A DNA stretch of 5,030 nt, taken from assembly GCA_009778355.1 (NCBI GenBank), contig WRJY01000133.1:1-5030 (forward strand), read 5' to 3'. Both the position numbers and the translations under genes were made by a program. The notes beneath the pieces were generated by a model. The model had not been told where the DNA came from, did no database searches, and worked only from the letters and a program-made list of their open reading frames with translations. The stretch comes from Desulfovibrionaceae bacterium (GTDB taxonomy: Bacteria > Pseudomonadota > Gammaproteobacteria > Burkholderiales > Burkholderiaceae_C). Below are positions 1-5,030 of this stretch, piece by piece (position 1 is the first letter of the stretch; each line of letters opens with the position of its first letter).

Positions 1-99
1 CAAACCATGGCCAAATCCGTCGTCCGCACCGCCGGTTCCAGCCTGGGCCGGCAAATTATTCGCGGGGTGCTGGGCGGGCTGCTGGGGGGGAAGAAGTGA
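1..99 (+). CDS. C-terminal end of a HerA-like helicase/ATPase, DUF853 (YjgR) family (partial)
   Basis: Only the last 32 codons are in the window, read in frame from base 1 and ending at TGA 97-99. The tail runs from MAKSVVRTAGSSLGRQII through RGVLGGLLGG and closes with two lysines. This small, basic, glycine-rich end, with GRQIIRGVLGG followed by a Lys/Arg cluster, is what I know from the C-terminus of DUF853/YjgR proteins. These are about 500-residue HerA/FtsK-like P-loop ATPases of poorly defined function. No ATPase motif is visible, so the call rests on the tail alone. GC is high, like the transporter operon and unlike the gene that follows, so this is probably the host-backbone side of the left boundary of the accessory stretch. 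Family recognition is from memory and moderately sure; the coding frame and stop are clear. Confidence 0.6.
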   Translation, partial: QTMAKSVVRTAGSSLGRQIIRGVLGGLLGGKK

Positions 100-165
100 G
101 TGCGAAATTGCGATCCGGCCCCAATTACCTCCAAATACCTTTGTTAGACCGATGAGGACATGGTC

Positions 166-759
166 ATGAGCACGAACGAAGAGAAGCCATCTTATGAACT
201 CTCAGCAACTGAATTTGAGGCAGAGGTATCAGACATGCTCAAAGCCGCCAGAGCAAGTCATCCTATTTCCACCGAGGTGCTTACTGCACTCACAATCGGG
301 TTCCACGCAACTATAAGGATATTTCTTGATCTCGGCCCTGACAAAATACTCGGTCACGAAGCGCTTCGCATAGCGATCTCAGAGTGCGACACACTCAACA
401 ATTTGCTACTCGAAAAACTCCAGGGTCAGTTAACCAGAATTGATCTTGTGCTTTGGGATGCAACCGGATACATCCATGGTTGGTTTCTGGACCAGCGAGG
501 CCATCTAGCTGTCCAGTTAGGATCGTGCCCCGAAGTTGTCGCAAAACTTGCTGCAGTGCTCCAAACCTTGTCTCCGTATGATCAAGAGTGGGGTGCTCTA
601 TTAAAACAACGCGCGGAGAGTTTGGTGTCTCTGGTTCTCCTTGCAAGAAAGAAAGCTGAACTTCAAGCACGTGCCAAGGTTCAATCGCAAGGCTGGTTTA
701 AGAAGCTTATTTTCCCCACTTCTCTGGAGAAAGAGCTACTGTCCCTTGGATTTTTATAA
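166..759 (+). CDS. Hypothetical protein, about 197 residues, family not recognised
   Basis: The frame is open from ATG 160, but the start at ATG 166 is preferred. GAGGA at 154-158 is 7 bases before ATG 166 and only 1 base before ATG 160. The product begins MSTNEEKPSYELS. It has no signal peptide and no hydrophobic run long enough for a membrane segment, so it is probably cytosolic. Most of it looks helical: an acidic N-terminal part, a helix with ALTIGFHATIRIFLDLG, a middle WDATGYIHGWFLDQRG segment that may be a turn or strand pair, then a Lys/Arg/Ala-rich helix (LLARKKAELQARAKVQ) and a basic, aromatic tail (GWFKKLIF). I recognise no catalytic motif. Base composition is clearly lower in GC than the flanking backbone genes, which suggests acquisition. 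It lies about 110 bases upstream of another AT-rich gene on the same strand. Function unknown. Confidence 0.7.
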   Translation: MSTNEEKPSYELSATEFEAEVSDMLKAARASHPISTEVLTALTIGFHATIRIFLDLGPDKILGHEALRIAISECDTLNNLLLEKLQGQLTRIDLVLWDATGYIHGWFLDQRGHLAVQLGSCPEVVAKLAAVLQTLSPYDQEWGALLKQRAESLVSLVLLARKKAELQARAKVQSQGWFKKLIFPTSLEKELLSLGFL

Positions 760-871
760 AAACGAGTACCGTAATTCAATGAACTCGCCCAAGCCGAGGT
801 GTCCAAGCGCCACGGTGGCATCCTCAAGGTTTGGCAAAACCGTGATCTGACCCCACTTTCACTAGAATACC
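760..871 (+). other. Intergenic stretch with a possible short coding remnant
   Basis: This 112-base gap is GC-richer than the genes on either side. One forward frame, after TAA at 773-775, reads NELAQAEVSKRHGG, then ILKVWQNRDLTPLSL, and closes at a TAA just inside the next gene (876-878). It has no start codon of its own and no ribosome site. Its composition (charged, few rare codons) looks more like the inside or end of a real protein than random sequence, but I cannot name a family. A second frame, from ATG 780 to TGA 848-850, gives only 23 residues and is less convincing. The end of the gap carries CTGACCCC (846-853), a motif often seen near repeats in proteobacteria. I see no clear promoter or terminator. 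Confidence 0.25.
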
Positions 872-1558
872 ATGTTAAATAATATATCTACTATGCTTTG
901 TGCTGCACAGCAAATTAAGTCTAGGCTGGATGATCTCGTGCAAACTGCATCCATACATGATGGCGAACCATGGAACGTTTCTAGTAAATTGTATGCAACG
1001 ATTGCCAACCAATTTGAGGTTGTTTCGCTCCTAATTCGTCATAATTTCATATTTGACGCTTTTATCATAGTGCGATCAATGACAGAAGGATTTGTCGACT
1101 TGCTAACCATCATAGATAATCCAGAATACATCAATGAAATAAAATATTATGATGAACATGAGACCTGCAAATTATTCATCAGTCTTCAGGAAAAATCAAA
1201 AACTAGCAATGATGCTAATGCGCAGACAAAACCAGATCATGAGCCAAAAGATCGGAAAAATAAGCATCGTTTACCAACAATACATGAACGTTTAGGAAAA
1301 ATAAATCGATCGGAAATATATCCGCTATATAAATTTCTTTGTCAATTTTCGCATAATCAGTTTGCATCACTATTGGCCCGTCACGAAGAAAATATACCAC
1401 AAAACAAATTCTCTGCTGTAGCCCTAGATGCAGCAATTAAAATTTTATGTCAAGCATTCCAAAAGTTGCACGCCTTCACCAATGTATCCGACTCCAAAAT
1501 TAATCAAGCCATTGAATATGCCAATGAAACCTGGGAACAGGTGTACGCAGGGCCGTAG
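872..1558 (+). CDS. DUF5677-like hypothetical protein, 228 residues
   Basis: The protein is mainly helical, with no signal peptide and no clear membrane segment. Two stretches suggest the DUF5677 group: an N-terminal helical pair ending in AFIIVRSMTEGFVDLL (about residues 63-78), and a C-terminal LCQFSHNQFASLLARH (156-171) where that family keeps a Ser/His pair. Between them is a charged lysine-rich linker (about 108-133). The biochemical role of DUF5677 proteins is not established, although some occur in variable, defence-like gene neighbourhoods. GC is very low (17 of 60 bases at 1141-1200) against the host operon, so recent acquisition is likely. No good ribosome site precedes ATG 872; ATG 893 is an alternative with none better. 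The TAG stop lies in the first bases of an inverted repeat, so the last residues (YAGP) may be set by the repeat rather than by the ancestral gene. Confidence 0.65.
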   Translation: MLNNISTMLCAAQQIKSRLDDLVQTASIHDGEPWNVSSKLYATIANQFEVVSLLIRHNFIFDAFIIVRSMTEGFVDLLTIIDNPEYINEIKYYDEHETCKLFISLQEKSKTSNDANAQTKPDHEPKDRKNKHRLPTIHERLGKINRSEIYPLYKFLCQFSHNQFASLLARHEENIPQNKFSAVALDAAIKILCQAFQKLHAFTNVSDSKINQAIEYANETWEQVYAGP

Positions 1559-1643
1559 GATGGGTAGAGCGTAAGCGAAACCCATCGCCGCAAAGCGTTA
1601 TGCCTTGGAATTGATGGGTTTCGCTTTGCTCTACCCATCCTAC
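1555..1643. repeat. Long inverted repeat made of two GATGGGT/ACCCATC palindromic units
   Basis: The left arm (1555-1586) begins GTAGGATGGGTAGAGC and the right arm (1613-1643) is its reverse complement, apart from one extra base and one substitution near the middle. The 26-base loop is 1587-1612. Each arm is also a small hairpin: GATGGGT 1559-1565 pairs with ACCCATC 1580-1586, and GATGGGT 1613-1619 pairs with ACCCATC 1633-1639. The internal part has the form AGAGC-AAGCGAAA, a type I know as a common dispersed intergenic repeat in gamma- and betaproteobacteria. The stop codon of the upstream gene (1556-1558) is inside the left arm. As RNA the arms would make a strong stem that could protect the upstream transcript's 3' end or slow transcription. 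There is no T-run after it, so it is not a canonical intrinsic terminator. Confidence 0.9.
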
Positions 1644-1800
1644 CGGGGAAATGGCAATTCCTGTCACGGCATGCTCGCCATGTCATTCCGTAGCGGTTGG
1701 GGTTGCGGCACGCGGCAAAGGTACATTCATACAAATATAAAATTGAATTTTACTTTTGTCAGACCCCTGCCGTCACCCCGAACACCAGCGCCGCGAACCG
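1644..1800. other. Non-coding stretch with an AT-rich palindrome and a CAGACCCC motif
   Basis: No gene is supported here. An AT-rich perfect palindrome with a single central base lies at 1738-1752 (TAAAATT, G, AATTTTA). Shortly downstream is TTTTGTCAGACCCC (1754-1767). Similar AT-rich sequence followed by GTCAGACCCC or GTCTGACCCC is, from memory, common at repeat or IS scars in proteobacterial intergenic DNA. A partly similar CTGACCCC occurs at 846-853, on the other side of the DUF5677-like gene. GC rises sharply right after this motif, so it sits near the right-hand composition boundary of the accessory stretch. Confidence 0.35.
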
Positions 1801-2185
1801 TCAGTGGCTATAAGCCACCTCGCCATGCGAGGCAATGTCCAGCCCCTCGCGCTCTGACTCCTCGCTGACGCGCAGACCGACCGCGGCCTTGCAGATGGCG
1901 CAGCAAGCCGCGGCCACCGCGCCTGACCAAGGTAACGAACATGCTCTTGATCTGCACCCCGACTTGGCGCGCCATGCTGAAGCCTTCGGGTTCGATGCCG
2001 CCCAAACCCTCGGCGCAGAACACGCCGGTGAGAATGGCGTCCGCAATGCCGCTGACGCCGCTCACGCCGAACACGTCATCGGCCTTGGTCATGCGCTTGA
2101 GGCTGGATACGCCCCGCAGGCACAGCGGGCCGGCGGGGAGGCCGATGACCAGCGAACCCATTGGGTCCACGAAACCGGCGGCAGG
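1801..2185 (-). pseudogene. Ammonium transporter (Amt family) remnant, 3' third only, frameshifted
   Basis: Read on the minus strand, the sequence from 2185 starts PAAGFVDPMGSLVIGLPAGP and continues through LKRMTKADDVFGVSGVSGI, AILTGVFCAEGLGG and QVGVQIKSMFVTLV. The match then moves to another frame as WSGAVAAACCAI, GLRVSEESEREGLDI and SHGEVAYSH, with the stop at 1801-1803. These are the well-known C-terminal blocks of Amt/AmtB, inner-membrane ammonium channels of about 400 residues. The first two thirds are absent: homology ends near 2185 and no Amt sequence follows upstream. The frame change falls at 1925-1929, where a TGGTC repeat unit appears to have been lost. The conserved pore histidine of the DVFGVHG block reads Ser here, and about three residues are missing just before VFG. 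It cannot make a working channel. Gene identity is sure; the exact 5' edge is approximate. Confidence 0.88.
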
Positions 2186-2230
2186 CTCTTGTAGACTTCC
2201 CTTCCTTTCGCATTTCAATATTGGATCTTC

Positions 2231-3061
2231 ATGCCTTCCAAACGCCTGCTTCTACGGTTCGTGGCCGCGCTGGCCGGTTTGTGCATCGGAGCCGCCGCCG
2301 TGGCTCAGGAAAGCCCGATGGGGCGCATCGAGCGCACCAAGATGCTGCGCGTGGGCGTGATTTCGGGCGCCACGCCATATTTCCACAAAGACTTGGTGAC
2401 GCAGCAGTGGGACGGTTTCGGCCCCGACTTTGCCGCCAGTCTGGCCAAAAAACTCGGCGTCAGCGTGGAACTGGTGGAAACCACCTGGGGCAACGCGGTG
2501 ATGGACCTGCAAACCAACAAGATCGACGTGATGTTCGGCCTCGGCCCGACGCCGCAGCGCCGCGAGATGGTGGACTTTTCGGATATCCTGTTCAACAACA
2601 CCCTGACGGCGGTTTGCCGCGCGGGCTTCGGACCGGTTACGACCTGGGAGCAACTCAACGATCCGAAGGTCAAGATCACGGTGGACGTGGGTTCCAACCA
2701 GGATCAGCACGCGACGAGGCTGCTGCCCAAGGCCACGTTCTCGCGCCTGAACAGCTCGGGCGAGGCATCGATGGCGGTGCAGACTGGCCGCGCCGACTGC
2801 CAGGCGCTGGTGGTGCTGCTGGCCCAGCCCCTGCTGGCCAAGAACCCCAACGTGGGCACCATGTACGTGCCTGAGCCGGTAACGGTCTCGCCGACCCACA
2901 TCGGTCTGCCCAAGAGCGCCAACAAGGACCTGGAGAACGCGGTCAACGCCTGGCTCAAGGAAGCCCGCGCGCAGGGTGAGATTCAGTCTGTCATCGTCAA
3001 GAACATGGAAAAGCTCGCCGGCGTGAAGCCCGAGAGCTTCCCCCAACAGGTGAAGTTCTGA
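2231..3061 (+). CDS. Periplasmic substrate-binding protein, family 3, of a polar amino-acid-type ABC importer
   Basis: The protein has 276 residues, a usual length for the family. A Sec signal peptide is clear: MPSKRLLLRF, then a hydrophobic run to AAAVAQES, with cleavage likely after AVA near residue 25. The mature part is the bilobal family 3 fold: MLRVGVISGATPYF (38-51), DGFGPDFAASLAKKLG (61-76), IDVMFGLGPTPQRREMVDFS (98-117), where Arg110 matches the conserved carboxylate-binding arginine, and GRAD (186-189). The aspartate that normally grips the ligand's alpha-amino group, five residues beyond the Asp of GRxD in HisJ, is Val194 here, and the HisJ Ser69/70/72 positions read Phe, Gly and Gly. 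The ligand is therefore uncertain and may lack a free amino group. A weak TTGGA (2221-2225) precedes ATG 2231. It is the first gene of a three-gene operon, with 35 bases to the permease. Its promoter must lie in the short gap or inside the amt remnant. Confidence 0.93.
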   Translation: MPSKRLLLRFVAALAGLCIGAAAVAQESPMGRIERTKMLRVGVISGATPYFHKDLVTQQWDGFGPDFAASLAKKLGVSVELVETTWGNAVMDLQTNKIDVMFGLGPTPQRREMVDFSDILFNNTLTAVCRAGFGPVTTWEQLNDPKVKITVDVGSNQDQHATRLLPKATFSRLNSSGEASMAVQTGRADCQALVVLLAQPLLAKNPNVGTMYVPEPVTVSPTHIGLPKSANKDLENAVNAWLKEARAQGEIQSVIVKNMEKLAGVKPESFPQQVKF

Positions 3062-3085
3062 CGCCCGCATCGCCCCGGCAGGTCT

Positions 3086-3091
3086 GAGGGG
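3086..3091 (+). promoter_or_regulatory. Ribosome binding site of the permease gene
   Basis: GAGGGG sits 5 bases before ATG 3097 and fixes the permease start. It is the strongest ribosome site of the three operon genes, and it lies in a 35-base gap with no terminator-like hairpin, consistent with cotranscription from the binding-protein gene. Confidence 0.7.
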
Positions 3092-3096
3092 TTGCC

Positions 3097-3765
3097 ATGT
3101 ACCAGTGGGACTTTTCCCTCATCTGGACCTACCGCGCCTTGCTGCTGTACGGCATTGGCTACACGCTGCTTTTCACGGCGATCTGCGTGCTCGGCGGGCT
3201 GGCCGTCGGGTTGGTGGCCGGCCTGGGGCGGCTGTCGCGCCGCCGGTGGGTGACTGCGCCGCTGCGCGCCTTCGTGGAGCTGTTCCGCTGTACGCCGGTG
3301 CTGGTGCAACTGGTGTGGTTCTATTACGCGCTGCCGGCGCTCACGGGCATCGAGATGTCGGCGCCGATGGCGGCGGGGCTGTGCCTGTCGCTGTACGGCG
3401 GCGCGTTCTACTCCGAGATCATTCGCGGCGGCATCATCTCGATCGATCCCGGGCAGAGCGAGGCGGGGCAGGCGCTGGGCATGACGCGCTTGCAGGTCAT
3501 GCGCCGGGTGGTGCTGCCGCAAGCGCTCAAGCGCATGGTGCCGCCGCTGATGAGCCAGTCGATCATGCAACTCAAGAACACCTCGCTGCTGTCGGTGCTG
3601 GCGGTGCCGGATCTGCTGTACCAGGGGCAGGTGATCGCGCATGAAACCTACCGGCCGCTGGAAGTCTATACCTTCATCGCCGTCGCCTATTTCGTGATCC
3701 TGCTACCGGCCACACTGTGGGCCAAGCGCATGGAACACGTCCATTCGCCGGAGAAAGAGGCGTGA
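3097..3765 (+). CDS. Polar amino-acid-type ABC transporter permease (HisM/GlnP family)
   Basis: This 222-residue inner-membrane protein forms the translocation path of the importer. Hydrophobic segments lie near residues 15-42, 66-82, 90-106, 163-180 and 190-207, matching the five-helix layout of this family. FRCTPVLVQL (63-72) is the typical R-TP-L-QL stretch of HisM/GlnP proteins. The cytoplasmic EAA loop, which docks into the ATPase, is SEAGQALGMTRLQVMRRVVL followed by PQA (121-143), with the expected Glu, Gly and LP positions. NTSLLSV (161-167) is another family hallmark. Only one permease gene is present, so the channel is probably a homodimer, as in Gln-type importers, rather than the HisQ/HisM heterodimer. 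Its TGA (3763-3765) overlaps the GTG start of the ATPase gene, suggesting translational coupling. Confidence 0.94.
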   Translation: MYQWDFSLIWTYRALLLYGIGYTLLFTAICVLGGLAVGLVAGLGRLSRRRWVTAPLRAFVELFRCTPVLVQLVWFYYALPALTGIEMSAPMAAGLCLSLYGGAFYSEIIRGGIISIDPGQSEAGQALGMTRLQVMRRVVLPQALKRMVPPLMSQSIMQLKNTSLLSVLAVPDLLYQGQVIAHETYRPLEVYTFIAVAYFVILLPATLWAKRMEHVHSPEKEA

Positions 3766-4586
3766 GCGTGTCTGCTCCTGGCATTGAGAAGCCCCTCATC
3801 GAAATCAGGGGCCTGAAAAAGTCGTTCGGCGACCTCGCCGTGCTCAAGGGCATCGACCTGGCAGTGGAACGCGGTTCGGTGGTGGCGCTGATCGGTCCGT
3901 CGGGTTCCGGCAAATCGACGCTGCTGCGCTGCATCAATCTGCTGACCGTGCCCGATGGCGGCGAAATCCGCGTCGGCGCGCAGGCGCTGGCCTTCGATGG
4001 CCGCCGCACGGCCCTGCCCGGCGACAAAGCGCTGGCCGGGTTTCGCGCCCGCACCGGCATGGTGTTTCAGCACTTCAATCTGTTTGCGCACATGACGGTA
4101 CTGCAAAACGTCATGGAAGGGCCGCGCACCGTGCTCAAAAAAAGCCGTGCCGAAGCCGAGGCCAGGGCGCGTGCGCTGCTGGCCAAAGTGGGGTTGGCCG
4201 ATCGCGCCGACATGGTTCCCGACAAGCTCTCCGGCGGTCAGAAGCAGCGCGTGGCGATTGCGCGCGCGCTGGCAATGGACCCCGCCGTCATGCTGTTCGA
4301 CGAGGCCACCTCCGCGCTCGACCCTGAACTGGTGGCCGAAGTGCTGGGCGTGATCCGCTCGCTGGCCCGCGAAGGCATGACCATGATTCTGGTGACCCAC
4401 GAGATCGCCTTCGCTCGCGAAGTGGCCGACACGGTCGTCTTCATACGCGACGGCGTGGTGATCGAGTGCGGGCCGCCGGCGCAGGTAATCGACCACCCGC
4501 AGCAGGAAGCGACACAAAGCTTTCTGGGGCGCATGTTGAACAACGCCCCTCCAGCCGCTCACACTGAGCTTGTCCAGGCGCCTTGA
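3762..4586 (+). CDS. Polar amino-acid-type ABC transporter ATP-binding protein (GlnQ/HisP family)
   Basis: This cytoplasmic ATPase drives the importer. Counting from GTG 3762 (274 residues), all nucleotide-binding motifs are intact: Walker A GPSGSGKST (45-53), Q-loop Gln103 in MVFQHFNLF, signature LSGGQKQR (156-163), Walker B VMLFDE (176-181), D-loop SALD (184-187) and switch His213 in VTHE. HFNLFAHMTVLQNV after the Q-loop is typical of the GlnQ/HisP subgroup. The start is undecided between two GTG codons. GTG 3762 overlaps the permease stop and has GGAGA (3750-3754) 7 bases upstream. GTG 3768 has GAGG (3757-3760) 7 bases upstream. The frame is open further upstream to an ATG at 3717, but that would run deep into the permease gene and adds residues outside the family's usual start. 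No clear terminator follows the stop. Confidence 0.95.
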   Translation: MSVSAPGIEKPLIEIRGLKKSFGDLAVLKGIDLAVERGSVVALIGPSGSGKSTLLRCINLLTVPDGGEIRVGAQALAFDGRRTALPGDKALAGFRARTGMVFQHFNLFAHMTVLQNVMEGPRTVLKKSRAEAEARARALLAKVGLADRADMVPDKLSGGQKQRVAIARALAMDPAVMLFDEATSALDPELVAEVLGVIRSLAREGMTMILVTHEIAFAREVADTVVFIRDGVVIECGPPAQVIDHPQQEATQSFLGRMLNNAPPAAHTELVQAP

Positions 4587-4724
4587 AGAAGTTGGAGCAT
4601 CAGACGTTATCGACTTTGGCCTTGGCGGCGCAAGCTGGCGAGCAGCCGTTGTGGACTTTCGACAAGGCCGCAGCCAGAGTCAGCGGAGCGCAATGGCTTG
4701 GAGCGGCGTAGAGGCGCCGTCCCC
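4587..4724. other. Intergenic gap, nothing firm; weak inverted repeat
   Basis: This 138-base gap separates the ATPase stop from the methyltransferase start. GGCCTTG near 4618 and CAAGGCC near 4662 could pair across a loop of more than 30 bases, but no T-run follows, so I do not call a terminator. The GC-rich end carries GGAG (4685-4688) and GAGG (4711-4714), the latter 10 bases before the ATG chosen for the next gene. A promoter was not identified. Confidence 0.3.
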
Positions 4725-4925
4725 ATGACGAGCCTTCACGCCCCGCGCCGCGATCGAGCGCCTTCGCCCTGGGTCACCCGCTGGGCGCGGTTGTTCGCCC
4801 CTGGCGCGGCGGTGCTGGACGTGGCTTGCGGCGCTGGCCACCATGTGCGCTGGCTGGCGGCGCGGGGGTATCGGGTGACGGGGATAGACCGCGATGGCGC
4901 GGCGCTGGCTGCGCTGGCGAGTTTA
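4725..4925 (+). pseudogene. Class I SAM-dependent methyltransferase, 5' part only, interrupted by an IS630-family element
   Basis: From ATG 4725 the first 66 or so codons read as the start of a Rossmann-type methyltransferase. Motif I is VLDVACGAG (30-38), which binds S-adenosylmethionine, followed by HHVRWLAARGYRVTGIDRD (39-57), where Asp55 at the end of strand 2 would hold the ribose hydroxyls. Such enzymes are usually about 200 residues; everything after ALAALAS is missing. At TA 4924-4925 the sequence changes abruptly from GC-rich to AT-rich insertion-sequence DNA. The frame then runs on through IS sequence for 21 unrelated codons to TAG 4989-4991. The truncated product lacks the rest of the catalytic domain and is surely inactive. 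The acceptor substrate cannot be told. An upstream TTG at 4698 is an alternative start. The rest of the gene probably lies beyond the insertion, outside the window. Confidence 0.8.
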
Positions 4926-5030
4926 GGTTCTGTTCACACTATTAGAGCAATTTCGATTTATATGCTTACATATCCAGAAGACATGAAGTAGTTGTTGCAC
5001 TCTTGCGGGGAGAAGCGATCAAGCAGAGCG
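4926..5030 (-). mobile_element. End of an IS630-family insertion sequence (partial)
   Basis: The element starts right after TA 4924-4925 with GGTTCTGTTCACAC, presumably its terminal inverted repeat. Insertion at, and duplication of, TA is the known habit of the IS630/Tc1-mariner group. The transposase stop is 32 bases from this edge, a normal distance for a compact IS. Only one end is in the window, so the matching inverted repeat and the second TA cannot be seen. Confidence 0.8.
4958..5029 (-). CDS. IS630-family transposase, C-terminal end (partial)
   Basis: The minus strand from 5029 reads 23 codons to TAA at 4958-4960. The product is ALLDRFSPQECNNYF then MSSGYVSI. The pattern RFSPQECxNYFxxxGY is a hallmark of the extreme C-terminus of IS630-family DDE transposases, which cut and paste DNA at TA sites. 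The catalytic DDE residues lie upstream, beyond the window edge, so activity cannot be judged. Its position next to the element's end and the TA junction agree with the family call. Confidence 0.8.
   Translation of the reverse strand, partial: ALLDRFSPQECNNYFMSSGYVSI

Noticed and set aside
395..670. Minus-strand open frame inside the first island gene
   Set aside because: The plus-strand gene is longer and has a well-spaced ribosome site; the antisense frame has neither.
1555..1643. Intrinsic terminator for the DUF5677-like gene
   Set aside because: The stem is strong but no run of T follows either arm, and the loop is long, so it is called a repeat only.
1504..1868. Open frames on both strands running through the inverted repeat
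   Set aside because: They are formed by the repeat arms themselves and have no supporting start signal or family pattern.
1835..2360. Plus-strand open frames across the amt remnant
   Set aside because: The minus strand holds unmistakable Amt blocks; the plus-strand products match nothing I know and lack ribosome sites.
2252..3070. Long minus-strand open frame opposite the binding-protein gene
   Set aside because: It mirrors codon structure of a GC-rich gene; the product is rich in His, Arg and Gly with no family pattern, while the plus strand has a clear signal peptide and family motifs.
2983..3642. Minus-strand open frame opposite the permease gene
   Set aside because: Product is mostly His, Gln, Arg and Ala repeats, typical of an antisense shadow of GC-rich membrane-protein codons.
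3687..4562. Minus-strand open frame of about 290 codons opposite the ATPase gene
   Set aside because: The plus strand has every ABC ATPase motif intact; the antisense product is a low-complexity His/Arg/Gln-rich shadow.
1..5030. tRNA, rRNA, riboswitch or CRISPR array
   Set aside because: I saw no cloverleaf-like arms, no rRNA landmarks and no regularly spaced direct repeats on either strand.

Overview
The window looks like a GC-rich proteobacterial chromosome, most likely a betaproteobacterium of the Burkholderiales type. This is inferred from codon use in the transporter genes (47 of 60 bases are G or C at 3181-3240), from the gene families present and from the repeat type. No rRNA, tRNA or CRISPR array is visible, so the assignment is tentative.

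Left part (1-1800). The window opens with the last codons of a HerA-like ATPase gene (DUF853/YjgR family). It is followed by an AT-richer accessory stretch with two plus-strand genes. The first (166-759) encodes a helical cytosolic protein of no family I recognise. The second (872-1558) encodes a DUF5677-like protein with very low GC (17 of 60 bases at 1141-1200). Between them lies a short GC-richer stretch that could be a coding remnant. The stop codon of the second gene lies inside a long inverted repeat (1555-1643), each arm of which is itself a small palindrome of the GATGGGT...ACCCATC type. An AT-rich palindrome and a CAGACCCC motif follow.

Middle (1801-2185). The minus strand carries the last third of an Amt-family ammonium transporter gene. 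It has lost its 5' two thirds, is frameshifted, and lacks a conserved histidine. It is a pseudogene lying immediately in front of the next operon.

Operon (2231-4586). Three plus-strand genes form a complete polar amino-acid-type ABC importer: a periplasmic binding protein (family 3), one membrane permease (HisM/GlnP type) and an ATPase (GlnQ/HisP type). The permease and ATPase genes overlap at GTGA. The binding protein lacks the usual aspartate that contacts the ligand's amino group, so its substrate cannot be assumed to be a standard amino acid.

Right end (4725-5030). A class I SAM-dependent methyltransferase gene is broken after about 66 codons. The break is the end of an IS630-family insertion sequence, joined at a TA dinucleotide, with the transposase C-terminus readable on the minus strand up to the window edge.

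Overall this is a conserved transport operon surrounded by signs of genome flux: a pseudogene, an IS-disrupted gene, palindromic repeats and a small foreign-looking island. I see no proven new system. The two island genes are the only candidates, and the case for them rests on context alone.
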